Positions 1 through 10,417 of a stretch of DNA of 64,000 nt are shown here, piece after piece; the stretch's first letter is position 1, and each line of letters opens with the position of its first letter. The stretch comes from Tubulanus polymorphus. Lineage: Eukaryota > Nemertea > Palaeonemertea > Tubulaniformes > Tubulanidae. The position numbers and the translations under genes are program-made. Where the stretch lies: NCBI RefSeq assembly GCF_964204645.1, contig NC_134028.1:12567001-12631000 (forward strand), given 5' to 3'. Under the pieces are notes generated by a model. It had not been told where the DNA came from, made no database searches, and saw only the letters and a list, made by a program, of their open reading frames with translations.

Positions 1-881
1 ATTTAAAGAAGATTTACGCCGATTAACGTTTTCATGGTTACATTGCACACCAGCATTGTTTCGTTTCAGCCTACATGGTTTTAATTTTTTCGATTTAGCT
101 CTGTTAATCAAATCATTGGGAGTTACAATCCACCCAGCAGTTAATCTACTTGTATCGTTCGAACAAATTCTCTGATTTTCTATATTATCCTCAACTTTCC
201 ATTCTGATGTGGAATTAGCACTGTTGTTACTAACGTTACTAACATCGGACCCAATTGATGGAGAGACTTGACAGTCTTTATGTAGTATATGCCACGGCGT
301 GGTAGCATTAACTTTAGGTTGGGAAGTAACACACGTTAGCTGTTGATCACCACATGGCCTTTTTACTGAAAGCGTATGGGCGGCAGCATATGGCTCAGAA
401 AATGTCTGTTTTACAACTTTACTTTTAGGTAACATCATATCACGCTTTTCCGGTTTTGTCAAGTTTGTGAAAATATTGCCATAGGAGTCCGTTTTACAGC
501 TTTCTTTGTTGACGTTGCAATGTTTATTTGAAGGCTTCACATTTTGCGACTTACTTAGCTCATCTAAAGGAGTTTTACCGAGATTGGAATCTTTAATCTC
601 TGGTTCATCACTGCTACATGGTGATGATTTATTCTCCTGGTCTGAATCCAAATCATATGGAACCAGAGGTGACTTTTTTTTAAAGGCAGGTTTTCCATTT
701 TCTACAGTATATCCACTGCTGTTCTTCTTAATGTTCAAAACAATACGAGGTTTTTGAACTGAGTTGATTCCAAAAGATATTTTGTCACGTTTTCCAGGTG
801 TGGCTATCATGCAGGTACTAGGCTGTGGAGTTGGTAGATGTGGACCAACAATTTGCTCAACTGGTCTACCCAAATCATTAT
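1..881 (-). CDS. USP36/USP42-like: USP36/42-like exon 12, C-terminal tail (partial, continues past window)
   Basis: An open frame of 293 complete codons follows the acceptor TTCTTCTTATAG|AT (the split codon gives Asp473). It begins DNDLGRPVEQIVGPHLPTPQ. It contains a basic-hydrophobic stretch, QKPRIVLNIKKNSSGY, comparable to KKQKITISIHNKLP in USP42, and SPLVPYDLDSDQEN, comparable to the LVPY...SSEDSDEE motif of USP42. The rest is Ser/Asn/Lys-rich and predicted disordered. Three spaced Trp motifs (TPWHIL, SEWKVE, AGWIVTP) occur. A basic stretch, RAKSKKLKPCRLKRN, near the left edge could be a nuclear/nucleolar signal. There is no stop before position 1. Confidence 0.88.
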
Positions 882-936
882 CTATAAGAAGAAAATCATA
901 TTTAATTTTTTAAGTTACTACCAATGATAAACATAC
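882..936 (-). other. Intron 11, 55 nt
   Basis: A very short intron between exons 11 and 12, with donor GTATGT and acceptor TTCTTCTTATAG. All other introns of this gene are between 1.3 and 10.7 kb. It contains in-frame stops, so it cannot be read through. Confidence 0.75.
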
Positions 937-1030
937 CTAAAAGCTCAACAAATTTATAAGTTGAAAGTGCAGGACCTGTTACAGGTCTCTCATATAAGTA
1001 ACACATAGATAATAGTAACTCTTCAGGATT
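937..1030 (-). CDS. USP36/USP42-like: USP36/42-like exon 11 (linker, tentative 5' boundary)
   Basis: The exon encodes NPEELLLSMCYLYERPVTGP followed by ALSTYKFVELL. It lies just 55 nt upstream of exon 12 and shares a frame compatible with both neighbours (phase 0 in, phase 1 out). Read-through into exon 12 is blocked by an in-frame TAA, so the short intron (GTATGT...TTATAG) is needed. The weak point is the acceptor: AACTAG|AATCC lacks a good pyrimidine tract. An alternative phase-0 acceptor lies nine bases further in. No conserved domain is visible; it belongs to the fast-evolving region after the catalytic domain. Confidence 0.65.
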
Positions 1031-1383
1031 CTAGTTAATTTTTGGATCTGACTCATCAAAAGTAATGCTTTTTATATCTTATCACACTAATAGTAGGGGT
1101 GTGTAGCTATGTAACATATCTACAGGGTCTCAGAAAATGCATTACCCAAGCTTTGAGATTACTAATTCATCAGCTACGAATTATTGTTTTGGGGCTAAGG
1201 TTGGTTGACTAAGATTTTTACTTGAGGATGAAATGTTGAAATACAATGATAAGCCATGCATGGCTGAGCACGAGTTTTCACGAATAGCCATGAAAATGGT
1301 GTTGCACCAAAATTAAGGATTGTTCCATTGTGTATGTTTACAGGTATTGATAAATGACCAGCTGCAAAATGAAATGAAGGGCC

Positions 1384-2060
1384 AATGGTCCAGTAGCTCG
1401 CAGAACTGCGTGAAATAAAAATCAAACCAACTGAGAGCCTGGTCTCATTGGAGGGTTTTCACTAATCATATGGACAATAATAAAGGACCATGGGTCCAGT
1501 AGGATCAACTGAGTACATTTTAGTTTTGAGCACAAAAATCGATTTGTTCTTGGATTTGCAAAAACATATAAACAGCTGATAAATATGAAATCATCGCAGA
1601 CTGTGTAGTAAGCATGTTCAACTTTGATGATATACATGGTAATGGGTTTTCCCTATGAGTCACAAGTACATGGTAGAACAGTTCTTGATGATGATGAGAC
1701 TAGGAAAGCCCTTCTAGTGGGATTTCCAAGTGATACCCTTCTGATGCCCTGTGATGTCAGGAAACAAGGTATAAATCGATAAGTAGAATGGGGAAAAATT
1801 TTCTCCCAGCACTTCCAAACGGCTTAAGAGCTGATGGACGAAACTTGCCATATCAATTACAACACCTATTTCCTCCTAATGACAAAATATCAGTTTTGTA
1901 TATCATTAGTTACAATTTGTGCCACCAAGAGCTAACAGAAATTTACTCTCAGAACCATTATATAAAGATCAACACAGTTGATCCTAATAAAACCAATCAG
2001 GACAGATGCTCCAACTTCTTCAAATTTAAGGGCTGTGCTGGTTAGTGACGAAGCTAGGTT
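1384..2060. repeat. Interspersed repeat family E, copy 1
   Basis: The segment contains the phrases CACCAAGAGCTAACAGAAA and AGATCAACACAGTTGATCCT, which recur at 53100-53310. The 'CCAATCAGGACAGA' part recurs at 56820-56960, and a 'GGACCAATGGTCCAGTGGCTCG' type phrase recurs near 55125. Boundaries are approximate. No coding potential is seen. It lies in intron 10 of the USP gene. Confidence 0.6.
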
Positions 2061-2149
2061 TATCAACTGATAATGTTTTAATAGTTTCATGATAGGTTTG
2101 GTTTTTGGTAGGCAGGCATAAGTTAAAGCTTAAAACGATATGACTCAAG

Positions 2150-2593
2150 CTTATATCTTCGCTGACCACTACTCCGTGGCGCGCATTACATACACGCACA
2201 GAAAGCAAACGTATAAGGCGATATTGCCTATGCGACTGTTCTTAATGTTTTCAATGTGCCGCAAACTGATACAGATAAACTAACTCCAAAACGAATCAAT
2301 CATGCAAACGAGCGTCGTCGTAGCAACGCGCTATACAGCGGCTTGAACTAGCGAGTAACGTTAATTATCTTTTAACCAAATTAGAGCCCTTATAACCATC
2401 GGAATCAAATATAAACCAAGCTGCACCATCTACATCAAGTAGAGAATACCTGTGTGAAATTACAGAATTGTCGGTCCACACAAACAGCTTAAATCGTGTC
2501 ATAAAGAAACATCCACAGACGGACAGACAGACAGACAGACATGACGACTATGCCATAGATGGGTTTCGTCTGACGACGAAACCCATCAAAAAA
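2150..2593 (+). mobile_element. Repeat family F with 3' hairpin and A-run
   Basis: The 5' part (AGCAACGCGCTA, CTTGAACTA, AACCAAGCTGCACCATCT) recurs at 29160-29310, and the start recurs near 57890. The 3' end has a GACA-rich stretch, then a perfect 13-bp stem (2558-2570 with 2575-2587, loop TGAC), then AAAAAA. A hairpin followed by an A-run is also how families A and C end. It carries no protein. Boundaries are approximate on the left. Confidence 0.6.
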
Positions 2594-3344
2594 GTGACGC
2601 AGTATAAACTAGGTCAAACAATGACGTCATCAAGATGGCCGCCGAACTCCATTCCAATCGAAAAATGAAATTTCAAACTCATGTATCATGTTACAGTAAG
2701 CAAATACATGATTACTTTCAATCTAATACACTTATATGTAATGATTGCTACACAATAAAGTTAATTTCATGTTGATAAGTATGGTAATTCAGTTTTTATT
2801 GCTTTTTTATACCAGAATATGGTCACTTCACTGATACCAAAATTCTCGGATTTCGAACACACATTCAATTTTCAGTCAGCTTCTTTTAAGCATGCCATAT
2901 TTTGAAACAAGGATAAAGACACAAGGGAATGTTACCACAAAAATAATGACCAGCTGGCTGAATTCCATCACTGTTATAATCATGATCATCCGAATTATTT
3001 TCAGCATTGCCATGGTTACTGTCAAAATCATCACCCTCTTCAAAATCCGAACTACTATCCTCAACACCAAATTATGAATTCTCATCTCACGCTTCATCAC
3101 TCAAATGTCCAAATGTGTTATCATTCTGATCAAAAATATCAACGAATTGGTCCAACCGTAGTCGCTTTGTTGATCTCACATTATCCATAAGACAATAATT
3201 ATTACATATCAAGTCATTTTCTAAGCGTAAATTTTAAGTAAAAGCGTAAAATCTTTCCATAAAAACTCTACGACCTTGAAGTTAAGTTTGTGTCTGTACT
3301 ACCGATATAGTTCTATCAATATCCGCCAGGTGCGGACACTTCCT
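2594..3344. other. Gene-free stretch of intron 10
   Basis: AT-rich intronic sequence. The overlapping short frames at 2876-3100 are opposite-strand low-complexity Ile/Met readings. No motif, domain or clear repeat was recognised. Confidence 0.5.
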
Positions 3345-3432
3345 AGTGATATTCATTCAGCTCCCGACTATTTCGGGAGCGGCAGTTTGGAGTGAAATTA
3401 CGCTTCCGACTATCTCGGGAGCGGCAGTTATA
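3345..3432. repeat. Duplicated short palindromic repeat (CTCCCGACTATTTCGGGAG type)
   Basis: Two near-copies of a 28-base unit, a palindromic core plus CGGCAGTT, lie about 43 bases apart (about 3361-3388 and 3403-3430). Each could fold into a small hairpin. Function is unknown. Confidence 0.55.
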
Positions 3433-3580
3433 GGGTTAAACACTATGATATTTATATACCGAGGGTACATAAATTTATGGTTTTCTATTCAAAAGAGGCA
3501 ATTCCCCACTTTTTATTGTCAATGTAAATGCGGACATATCACTACGCGATTGCTTAACCCCCTCTCATCCACCAGATAAC
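3433..3580. repeat. Interspersed repeat family H, copy 1
   Basis: The segment reads CACTATGATATTTATA, then GAGGCAATTCCCCAC, ATGCGGACATATC and CTCTCATCCACCAGATAA. The same order, with substitutions, is at 63395-63537. It is non-coding. Confidence 0.65.
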
Positions 3581-4742
3581 TAAAGAGAAAAATGCACAGA
3601 ACAACTTTTTGGACCATTAATCAGAAATGTGGCGATGTATGTAGGCAATAATTGAAACATTATTTTGAGTCATTTTCAGCTGTTTCTAATGTTTTACGTG
3701 AACGGAGTGACAATTTGAAGTTATTATGAAAATGAGAAGAGTCTGCGCTATTTTTTGGTACAACTATTTTCGATCCATTTTACTAGCATTAACTATCATT
3801 GCCTGTAAAATCTTAAGAAAACCTAAATATACTTACCAAAGAAGCCATTTGAGGTCTTATTACAACCAAGAGCAGCTGGTTTCGATTTATGGGCAAATGA
3901 TGGTCTATTTACAGCCTAAAAACAAGAAACAAAATACTTAATATGGACTTTTCTAAATTAACATGATAGTGCATGTTTAATCCAATTAAAACATCGGTAA
4001 ATATACTCTAGAGTTTAAGGAGAACAAATGAAAGAGTGAAAATTCTATTGGATTGAATTCAAATGATGGGAGAAAACTTACTTTTACAGATGATTAGATC
4101 AAAAATAAGGACGGAAAATATCAAGAAAAAAATTTTTCTTTTTTTGTTAAAATCATGAATGGAAACATATACCTATCTTTGGCATGAAGTTTTTGGCTGA
4201 ATTTCAGAGGAACCAAGCTCCGAATGTTTAAACAAGAGGACCATACGGTCCATATGGTCGGAGACAGTGTTTAGTATTGACTAAATAGTAGTGAGTGGAT
4301 GCATGAGGAGATATCAATTCTATCAGTGAAAACAAATTCCAGGGTTTCCATGAGGCTGTTTTATTTTACCGTTAAACAAACATTTTCCCCCAGCCAAAGG
4401 TGGTCCTATAAATTCTTTGAGGAATTGTACAAATAAATTGATTATTAGTTCTCTAAAGACATTATAGTGTTTTCATTTTAGTTTATTTCGATGAAACGAT
4501 CTGTTTAAATAATAAAATGCGTGGCTGGCGATGTAGTGTTTAATAGTAATAGTGCGTAGGCCACGTCTCTACCTTCGATCACATGGCCCAGACAGACCCT
4601 TCCCAGTGTTATCGCCCAGACCGATCTTTCCCACCCTATATTTCATAAGGGTATAGTCCACATGTTAGCCAATGAAACTGTGTATAGGCAGTGTTCTGTG
4701 TGCTGCTTCAATGAATGAATGAAGTTCATGTGACAGGCAATA
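3581..4742. other. Gene-free stretch of intron 10
   Basis: AT-rich. The phrase AAACAAGAAACAAAATACTTAA with TTTAAGGAGAACAAATGAAA recurs around 13960-14070, so at least 3900-4090 is an old repeat copy. Nothing else is supported. Confidence 0.45.
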
Positions 4743-4744
4743 TA

Positions 4745-5369
4745 CCGTATTTTCCGGCCAATAAGCCGATTTTCTAGCCTCAGATTTTTACCCAAAATAT
4801 CGTGATCGGCTTATTGGGCGGATACGATCTGACATAAAAAATCTTTTCCTGATCTATGCCACTCTAATGCTCTCAATGATCGTCAAAATCAAGAAAAGTG
4901 GTCGATGTTTATTTGAGGTCATTATTTACTACCAATTATAATCTATCTTGAACTATTTTATTTTTACTTTGATTGTTCCATCACCGCACAGCGGCAATGG
5001 TATACATTTATATAACGCGCGAGTTCATCGTACTACCACGTGTCAGTTCATACATTAGTATATATGCAAATCAGCAGTGAGCCGCGTACTGCGTGTATGG
5101 CTGTGTGTATAGTAATCAGCTGAGTGAGTCTATATATAGCACAGTCACTCGGCGATGATAGTATACACAGCACTCTCACACATCGGCGGGCGCTACTGTC
5201 AGCCTCTTAAATCGTCAATTAAGACGAACTAATTGACAAATCAGTGAATTAAAATCTCTGATGAAGGGCCGCGGCTTATTGGGCGAAGCTTTATGAAATC
5301 CATGTATTTTAGGCTAAAAAACTGCCCTCGGCTTATTGGCCGAGTCGGCTTATTGGCCGGAAAATACGG
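4745..5369. mobile_element. Tc1/mariner-type MITE (TA target duplication), 625 bp
   Basis: Terminal inverted repeats of about 25 bp match at both ends; the left begins CCGTATTTTCCGGCCAATAA and the right is its reverse complement. Both ends are flanked by TA (4743-4744 and 5370-5371). The motif GGCTTATTGG(C/G)C is iterated just inside the ends. There is no transposase frame, so it is non-autonomous. The well-matched ends suggest a fairly young insertion. A diverged relative with GTGTATAAGTC-type ends lies at 43731-48935. Confidence 0.85.
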
Positions 5370-6365
5370 TACTCTGCGGCAAAGACCACATGTGATAACG
5401 TAAGAATGCACTTTAAAATGGCTCCAAAAATCCTCTAAACTTACCCCTTGTGGGCTTCACACCTGATGGGCTCGTCATTTGGCATGGATACACATTTGCA
5501 TAATTTTTTTTCCAATAAAGAGTAACGGATATTTCTTTTAAAGATCACGGAAACCTTACTTTTCTCATTATATATTTTTTCTACTACGCGTGCCAAACAG
5601 CTTATTTTTCCTCAGTCAATCTGAGTCAGCCAGTGTTTACACAAGGCGGGACCCAGCCGTTTATCTGGCTGTGTACACAGCACTGCTGTCTCTAGGGGGT
5701 ATTCCCAGAGAGTACAACAAACTGCACAGTTTCTATGAACTACTTACGAATGTATCAGTGCGCAAGCCCATGTGAGGACAGTGATGGGGATAACACGTGA
5801 TTACCGGGTAAAAGCGAAGAGCCAAGAAGTAACATAACTCATAACGTGTCCAGCGTTTGTGGGAGATTGTTACGTTTTCGTTTTTCATTTTTGATAAAAC
5901 AAAATAGAAATGCAAATCTAACTAGTTACTACCGCGGTTCAAATTTAATGCGTCTGTCTCACGCACATCGAATGCACATACGTATTAATAGCAGCTCCCT
6001 TCTTTTCAAGTGCAACTTCTTGTAGTTGGATGACTATATGGTAAACTACATGCAGTAAAGTGTATTCACAATGAGTTGACAGGCAGTTTTTTGACCACAG
6101 AGGTATCAATTTACAGTACTGAACTCTGATGCATGTTGTGCCAGTTAAGTGACTTGTTGCTATGGTTTTGTACACAGATATATCGCATATTTTTGTAATA
6201 TATTTTCACAGCTTGGCAATTTCACAACTGGAATAAAATTATTTTCGTAGTTTTCACTCATAGAAGTGGCAGTATCATATCTAGAAGATGGCAATAACTT
6301 CAATCTTCTGCCCAGTCATATTTTGTGGATTCATCCATATTATGTACCAAGTTTGAATCTGGTTC
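5370..6365. other. Gene-free stretch of intron 10
   Basis: No domain was recognised in any frame. The small frames at 5590-5775 and 5945-6175 have no recognisable features. Confidence 0.45.
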
Positions 6366-6602
6366 AGAATCATCCAGTTCCTGAACTTCGCTGAAAAAGC
6401 TGAAACACTGAAACGCTGAAAAGAAAACGCTGAAATTTCACGGAATTCCCGAAAAACGCTGAAATTTCAGGGAATTCCATAAAAACGCTGAAATCGGCTA
6501 GGAACCGACAATACACGCTTTCGAAAATTTTTCCGGTGCCGGTGTCTGCTGCCAAGTCTTAAACCGTGCTTTAGTTTTACCTGAATTTTCGGTTATATAG
6601 AT

Positions 6603-6800
6603 ATGCCTACAAGGTCGTCGTCTTCAGCTCCGTTCAACATTTTCAACTGGCATCAGACCACAATTAGGTTAGTAGCTCAAATATGCGTAGCGCTGGACCG
6701 GACCCCCAAAGTAGTAGCTAGAGTAAAGAAGAGGTCCCCCATAAATGTTGCCATAATTTCGGCAAATGGGATAGATAACGAATTTCGGTTATATGTATGA
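6603..6800 (+). CDS. Unrecognised 65-aa frame inside the 2.86-kb element
   Basis: The frame begins MPTRSSSSAPFNIFNW and continues QTTIRLVAQICVALDR. Immediately downstream another reading gives KSIGAERQIDDEKSNFLESR LDLFCSE-like sequence to about 6890. Codon use looks more protein-like than the surrounding DNA. No family was recognised. It may be a remnant of the element's own gene or of a captured gene. Confidence 0.25.
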   Translation: MPTRSSSSAPFNIFNWHQTTIRLVAQICVALDRTPKVVARVKKRSPINVAIISANGIDNEFRLYV

Positions 6801-7771
6801 AATCCATTGGTGCTGAGAGGCAGATTGATGATGAAAAAAGTAATTTCCTGGAGTCCAGGCTGGACCTTTTCTGCTCGGAATAAGGGTACCAAACACAGTG
6901 GGGCATTCCCTTGGATATTCGGCTCGGATGTACTGGCATAACTGTACTGGGGTACCCCTCATTTCTAAAGGTTTGATTATTTCAAGTTAGGTTGGGTAGG
7001 CCTATGTGAGGCAAAAACCACTTCAATGCGTCGCTAAGATGCTGGCATATGAGCCATAGGCAGGATTTCCCCTGAATTTATGCGCTTATTTATGAACTAA
7101 AGTCACGAATGACTCACTTTTACTATAGGATATAAGAAGATTTTGGAATAGTGGTGTGAGCTAAACTATTGATCGATTGATGGATGACCTCATTTCTTTG
7201 ACAAGAGTCGGAATCTTCGGTAAATCAGGAGGAACAATTGTTCAGGACACTGTGTAACATGATACCTACTAGCCAAAAATTAGTTCATCAAAACTACATC
7301 AGTTCCAAAAACTACAATCATGCTCCCCAAAAATGGAAAATTGAAAAGATAATATTTCTTTTTCATTTATTTACATTCAATTTGTCTGTGCATCATGATA
7401 TAAATTGTTGTTATTGTTTCATGAGCATGTACCTGTATGAGCTAACAATGAAGTTACCACTTAATTTGAATAAAATTCTTAATTACAGTAATTCTAATTC
7501 TCAATATTTGTTCTTCTCATTTCCACGTTTCATACAAGTAGTAGTTGAATGAAAGTACAGTTAGGCTGAACCTGATAACCCATATTAAGTGCTAGCATCG
7601 AAATTTGATTATTTCGATTTTATTTTTGGTGTCATTGATATTCGTAAATAAAGGTTCAACTGTCATAGAACTTAGCATAGCTTCGATTGTGCTTCATCTT
7701 TCTACAAGGAGGAGTCTCAAAGGGTTGTCCCCGGGAAAAGGTCAAATCTTGGGTTTACTTTTTTAACTTGC

Positions 7772-7910
7772 TGGAGACTACCATCTGCATTCATGCCTCA
7801 ATTTGTCTGGCCTATAAGAGTCAAACAACATTTTCCCATACACAGGCTTGGCTTTACTGTAGATGAAGTCTAGGCACTGCACACTGTGGATTAACTGGAA
7901 CTCTAATCCT
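7772..7910 (-). pseudogene. Exon-like peptide fragment inside the 2.86-kb element (unidentified)
   Basis: One minus-strand frame reads DFEGLEFQLIHSVQCLDFIY, then SKAKPVYGKMLFDSYRPDKL and RHECRW before TAG. A possible donor (AGATG|GTAGTC) lies at the 3' end and a possible acceptor (GATTTTGAAG) at the 5' end. Its composition is that of a genuine globular-protein exon, not of the surrounding AT-rich DNA. No family was recognised. It could be part of the element's transposase or a captured host exon. Confidence 0.4.
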
Positions 7911-8023
7911 TCAAAATCAAACGAATCAACAAGAAAATTCCAATAATTGAACGTTTATCTTACTATATTAATTATCAGCTTAAAATACACATTATACATT
8001 CTGCTAGAGTACACAAAAGAAAT

Positions 8024-8166
8024 CAGTTCTACATTTTATCAGAATGTCTATTATCAAGCGTTAGAGCCATAGATTCGCTTAGCTCAGGCTCGAATTCTGG
8101 TTCCATAGCTTCATATTCTATTGAAATCCCCTTGGTTACCTTTGAATATCGCTTAGCTTTAAAGGA
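8024..8166 (-). pseudogene. Second exon-like fragment inside the 2.86-kb element (unidentified)
   Basis: The minus strand, after a possible acceptor (AATTTTTAG|TCC), reads SFKAKRYSKVTKGISIEYEA, then MEPEFEPELSESMALTLDNR, HSDKM and a stop. The Glu/Pro-rich segment looks protein-like. It lies upstream, on the same strand, of the fragment at 7910-7772, so the two could be successive exons of one unit. I considered and rejected it as an exon of the USP gene. Confidence 0.35.
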
Positions 8167-9240
8167 CTAAAAATTTGGTCCCAGGAAAACCAAGTAAAGT
8201 TTGGTCTACAGAACATCAGCTAGTGACTTATTTTTCTCTGGTTGAATCAAATTACTACAAAAATAGCGTTCGCATAGCCATTTTGTTTTATTTTTTTAAA
8301 TTGTGTCCTGCTGCAAATTTCACCATTGAAGTGCATTAGTGGCATCTGATTGCATGAAATATTATCACTGCAAGTCTTTTCTCAGTATCTCAAATAATTG
8401 CATTATTCTTAGCCCGAGTCAAATAAGAGAAAAAGTGCATTCAAGTAGGAAACTGAGGTCCAAGGGAACAGTAATATGTAAATAAATACTGAAATTCAAC
8501 TAATAACTTGAGATGACGTACTTAAGTCAAGAATTGTTCACAGTGTATGTCCATCTAAGCAAATGAACTTGGTCTATGATTCCTCCTTTTGTAGATAGTC
8601 TAAAAATAAGAATTGATACATTTTTCTAACAGATGGTATACCATTTCTTTAAAAAAAAACCCTGATAATTATCTCACCACAGCAAATAAATTATTCGCAA
8701 TTGTTAAACCCATTCCAATTAAAGATAAATTAATTAAGATCCTTTTGTCCAAAAGCCGCATTATCATTATAACTAGCTATCAAATTCAACTTACCTCAAG
8801 TCTCAAACAACAGAGAATACCACAGTCGCCCAGTCATGCGTGACGTGTTGACAAAACAAATATGGCTATCATAATCATATTTTATATACATTTGAGATGT
8901 TCAAATAAGATTTTTTCGTCTTGTAGAAGTAAACCACATTCTTGGAATATTATTCAGCACAGTGTTTAAAGTTGGCTTGTACAGTTGTGAACGGGTTTTC
9001 ATAGGTTTTTAGACTCCACACATTCTGTTTATGCATGTCTCTATAACCAAAAATTAGGTAGAGACTAAAGCACCGTTCAGGACTCGGCAGCGGCCCCGGC
9101 CAGGAAAAAATTCAAAACCTGTGTTGTCGGTTCCAAGCACGATTTCAACGTTTTTCGGGAATTCCCTGAAATTTCAGTGTTCTTTTTTCAGCGTTTCAGT
9201 GTTTCAGCTTTTTCAGCCAAGTTCAGGAACCGAGAATCAT

Positions 9241-10416
9241 CACAGATATTTATAATGAATTTGTCAACCAAATCATTTGCATTTTAAACTGACTTGTGTT
9301 ATAGTATTCAAGAAGTGAGTGGTTGAGATGCAAGTTTTGTGTGTGTGTAGTTATTCACTCTTGGTGGAAGGTCAGCATAGCTGTGATGGATCATTTAAGT
9401 AGCAGCTCTATGACAGCTCACAGCAGTAGCTGCTCTTTGATGTGGTGAAGCTGCCCGTCAACTCTGTGAATAAATTTTAACATTATAAACGCCTAATAGG
9501 AGCGTTTGAAGTTTTGTTGCACCCATAAGCATGTAATTCGTCGCCAACGAGTGTCGAACGCGTTCGGAACTAAACGCAAACGAATTACAGAACGTTGTTT
9601 GAAGGGTATATAAAACTAAATGCAAACGAAAAATGTTAAGTTTCTTCGAGGCTATACTGTAGACAATTCACTCAGAGGTAAGCCCTTCATGAGCCTCAAA
9701 ACTTTCCATAATTCATAACAATTTTGGGAACCTAAATACAACAGGCTATGATAGTCATAGCTAGGATCATGGATACAGGCAAATGACGCATTACGGACAA
9801 TTTTCTATCCAATTATCAGTTCTATATGATACAGCATTATGGGACTATATCCATAGCAGTAGAGATACTACGGGTGTTGTTCGGTGAACAACAGGATTTT
9901 TACTTGCGGCGATACCTAACGTGTCCCCGTTGTATATGCTGTGGTTGTAATTTTGTGGTCAACTATCAGGGTAATTGTTTCTGATTATCTGGGAACTGGG
10001 ACAATTAGGTTTCTAATTGCGCACGTTAGAACTGATCGACAATCAGGTTACTGATTGTTGATTGTTTGCGTGAGAACTATCAGGGTCAACTATCAGGGTG
10101 CATTATTTCTGATAGTCGATTATTGACATGGAAATAAGTCAGTAAAATACTGGTGCCAAATACCGCTTTTAAAGTATTGTAAGCCTCCACCTCAGGAACT
10201 ATTTACCCAATAACGGACTCGATCCGACCATTCCATTTCACATTCTCATGAGAAAAAAACGAAAGCTCTTCATGGAATATCATATCAGTTGATAGTCAAA
10301 ATGGGCATTTTCAGAAATGCAGATGGCCACTTACAGGCCATCTCGAATCCGATTACCACAACTATCTGAGATTTTTTGGTTATACACAATATGCCCAAAT
10401 TTGAAGATGATTGGTA
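9241..10416. other. Gene-free stretch of intron 10
   Basis: No coding potential was recognised. Around 9950-10130 a set of short related phrases (AACTATCAGGGT, TGATTGTTG, ATTGTTTCTGAT) repeats irregularly, suggesting a decayed local tandem repeat. Confidence 0.4.
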
Positions 10417-10417
10417 A

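Larger units (their letters stand above)
6374..9232. mobile_element. 2.86-kb TIR element with 8-bp target duplication AGAATCAT and long inverted repeats
   Basis: The flanks carry an identical 8-bp direct repeat (AGAATCAT at 6366-6373 and 9233-9240). The ends are long imperfect inverted repeats: 6374 to about 6552 pairs with about 9079-9232 and includes GTTCCTGAACTT, GCTGAAAAAGCTGAAACACT and GGAATTCCCGAAAAACG. Iterated GCTGAAA motifs occur in the ends. The 8-bp duplication points to hAT or another 8-bp-TSD superfamily. No transposase was recognised. Inside are exon-like peptide stretches on the minus strand (8166-8024 and 7910-7772). It sits in intron 10. Confidence 0.82.

Noticed and set aside
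8024-8166. Possible extra or alternative exon of the USP gene
   Set aside because: It lies wholly inside a TIR element with its own 8-bp duplication. The expected next USP block was found at 11880-11761, so this is more likely element cargo.
9950-10130. Imperfect repeats of AACTATCAGGGT as a possible regulatory array
   Set aside because: The repeats are irregular and few, with no matching motif near the gene start. A decayed tandem repeat is the simpler reading.
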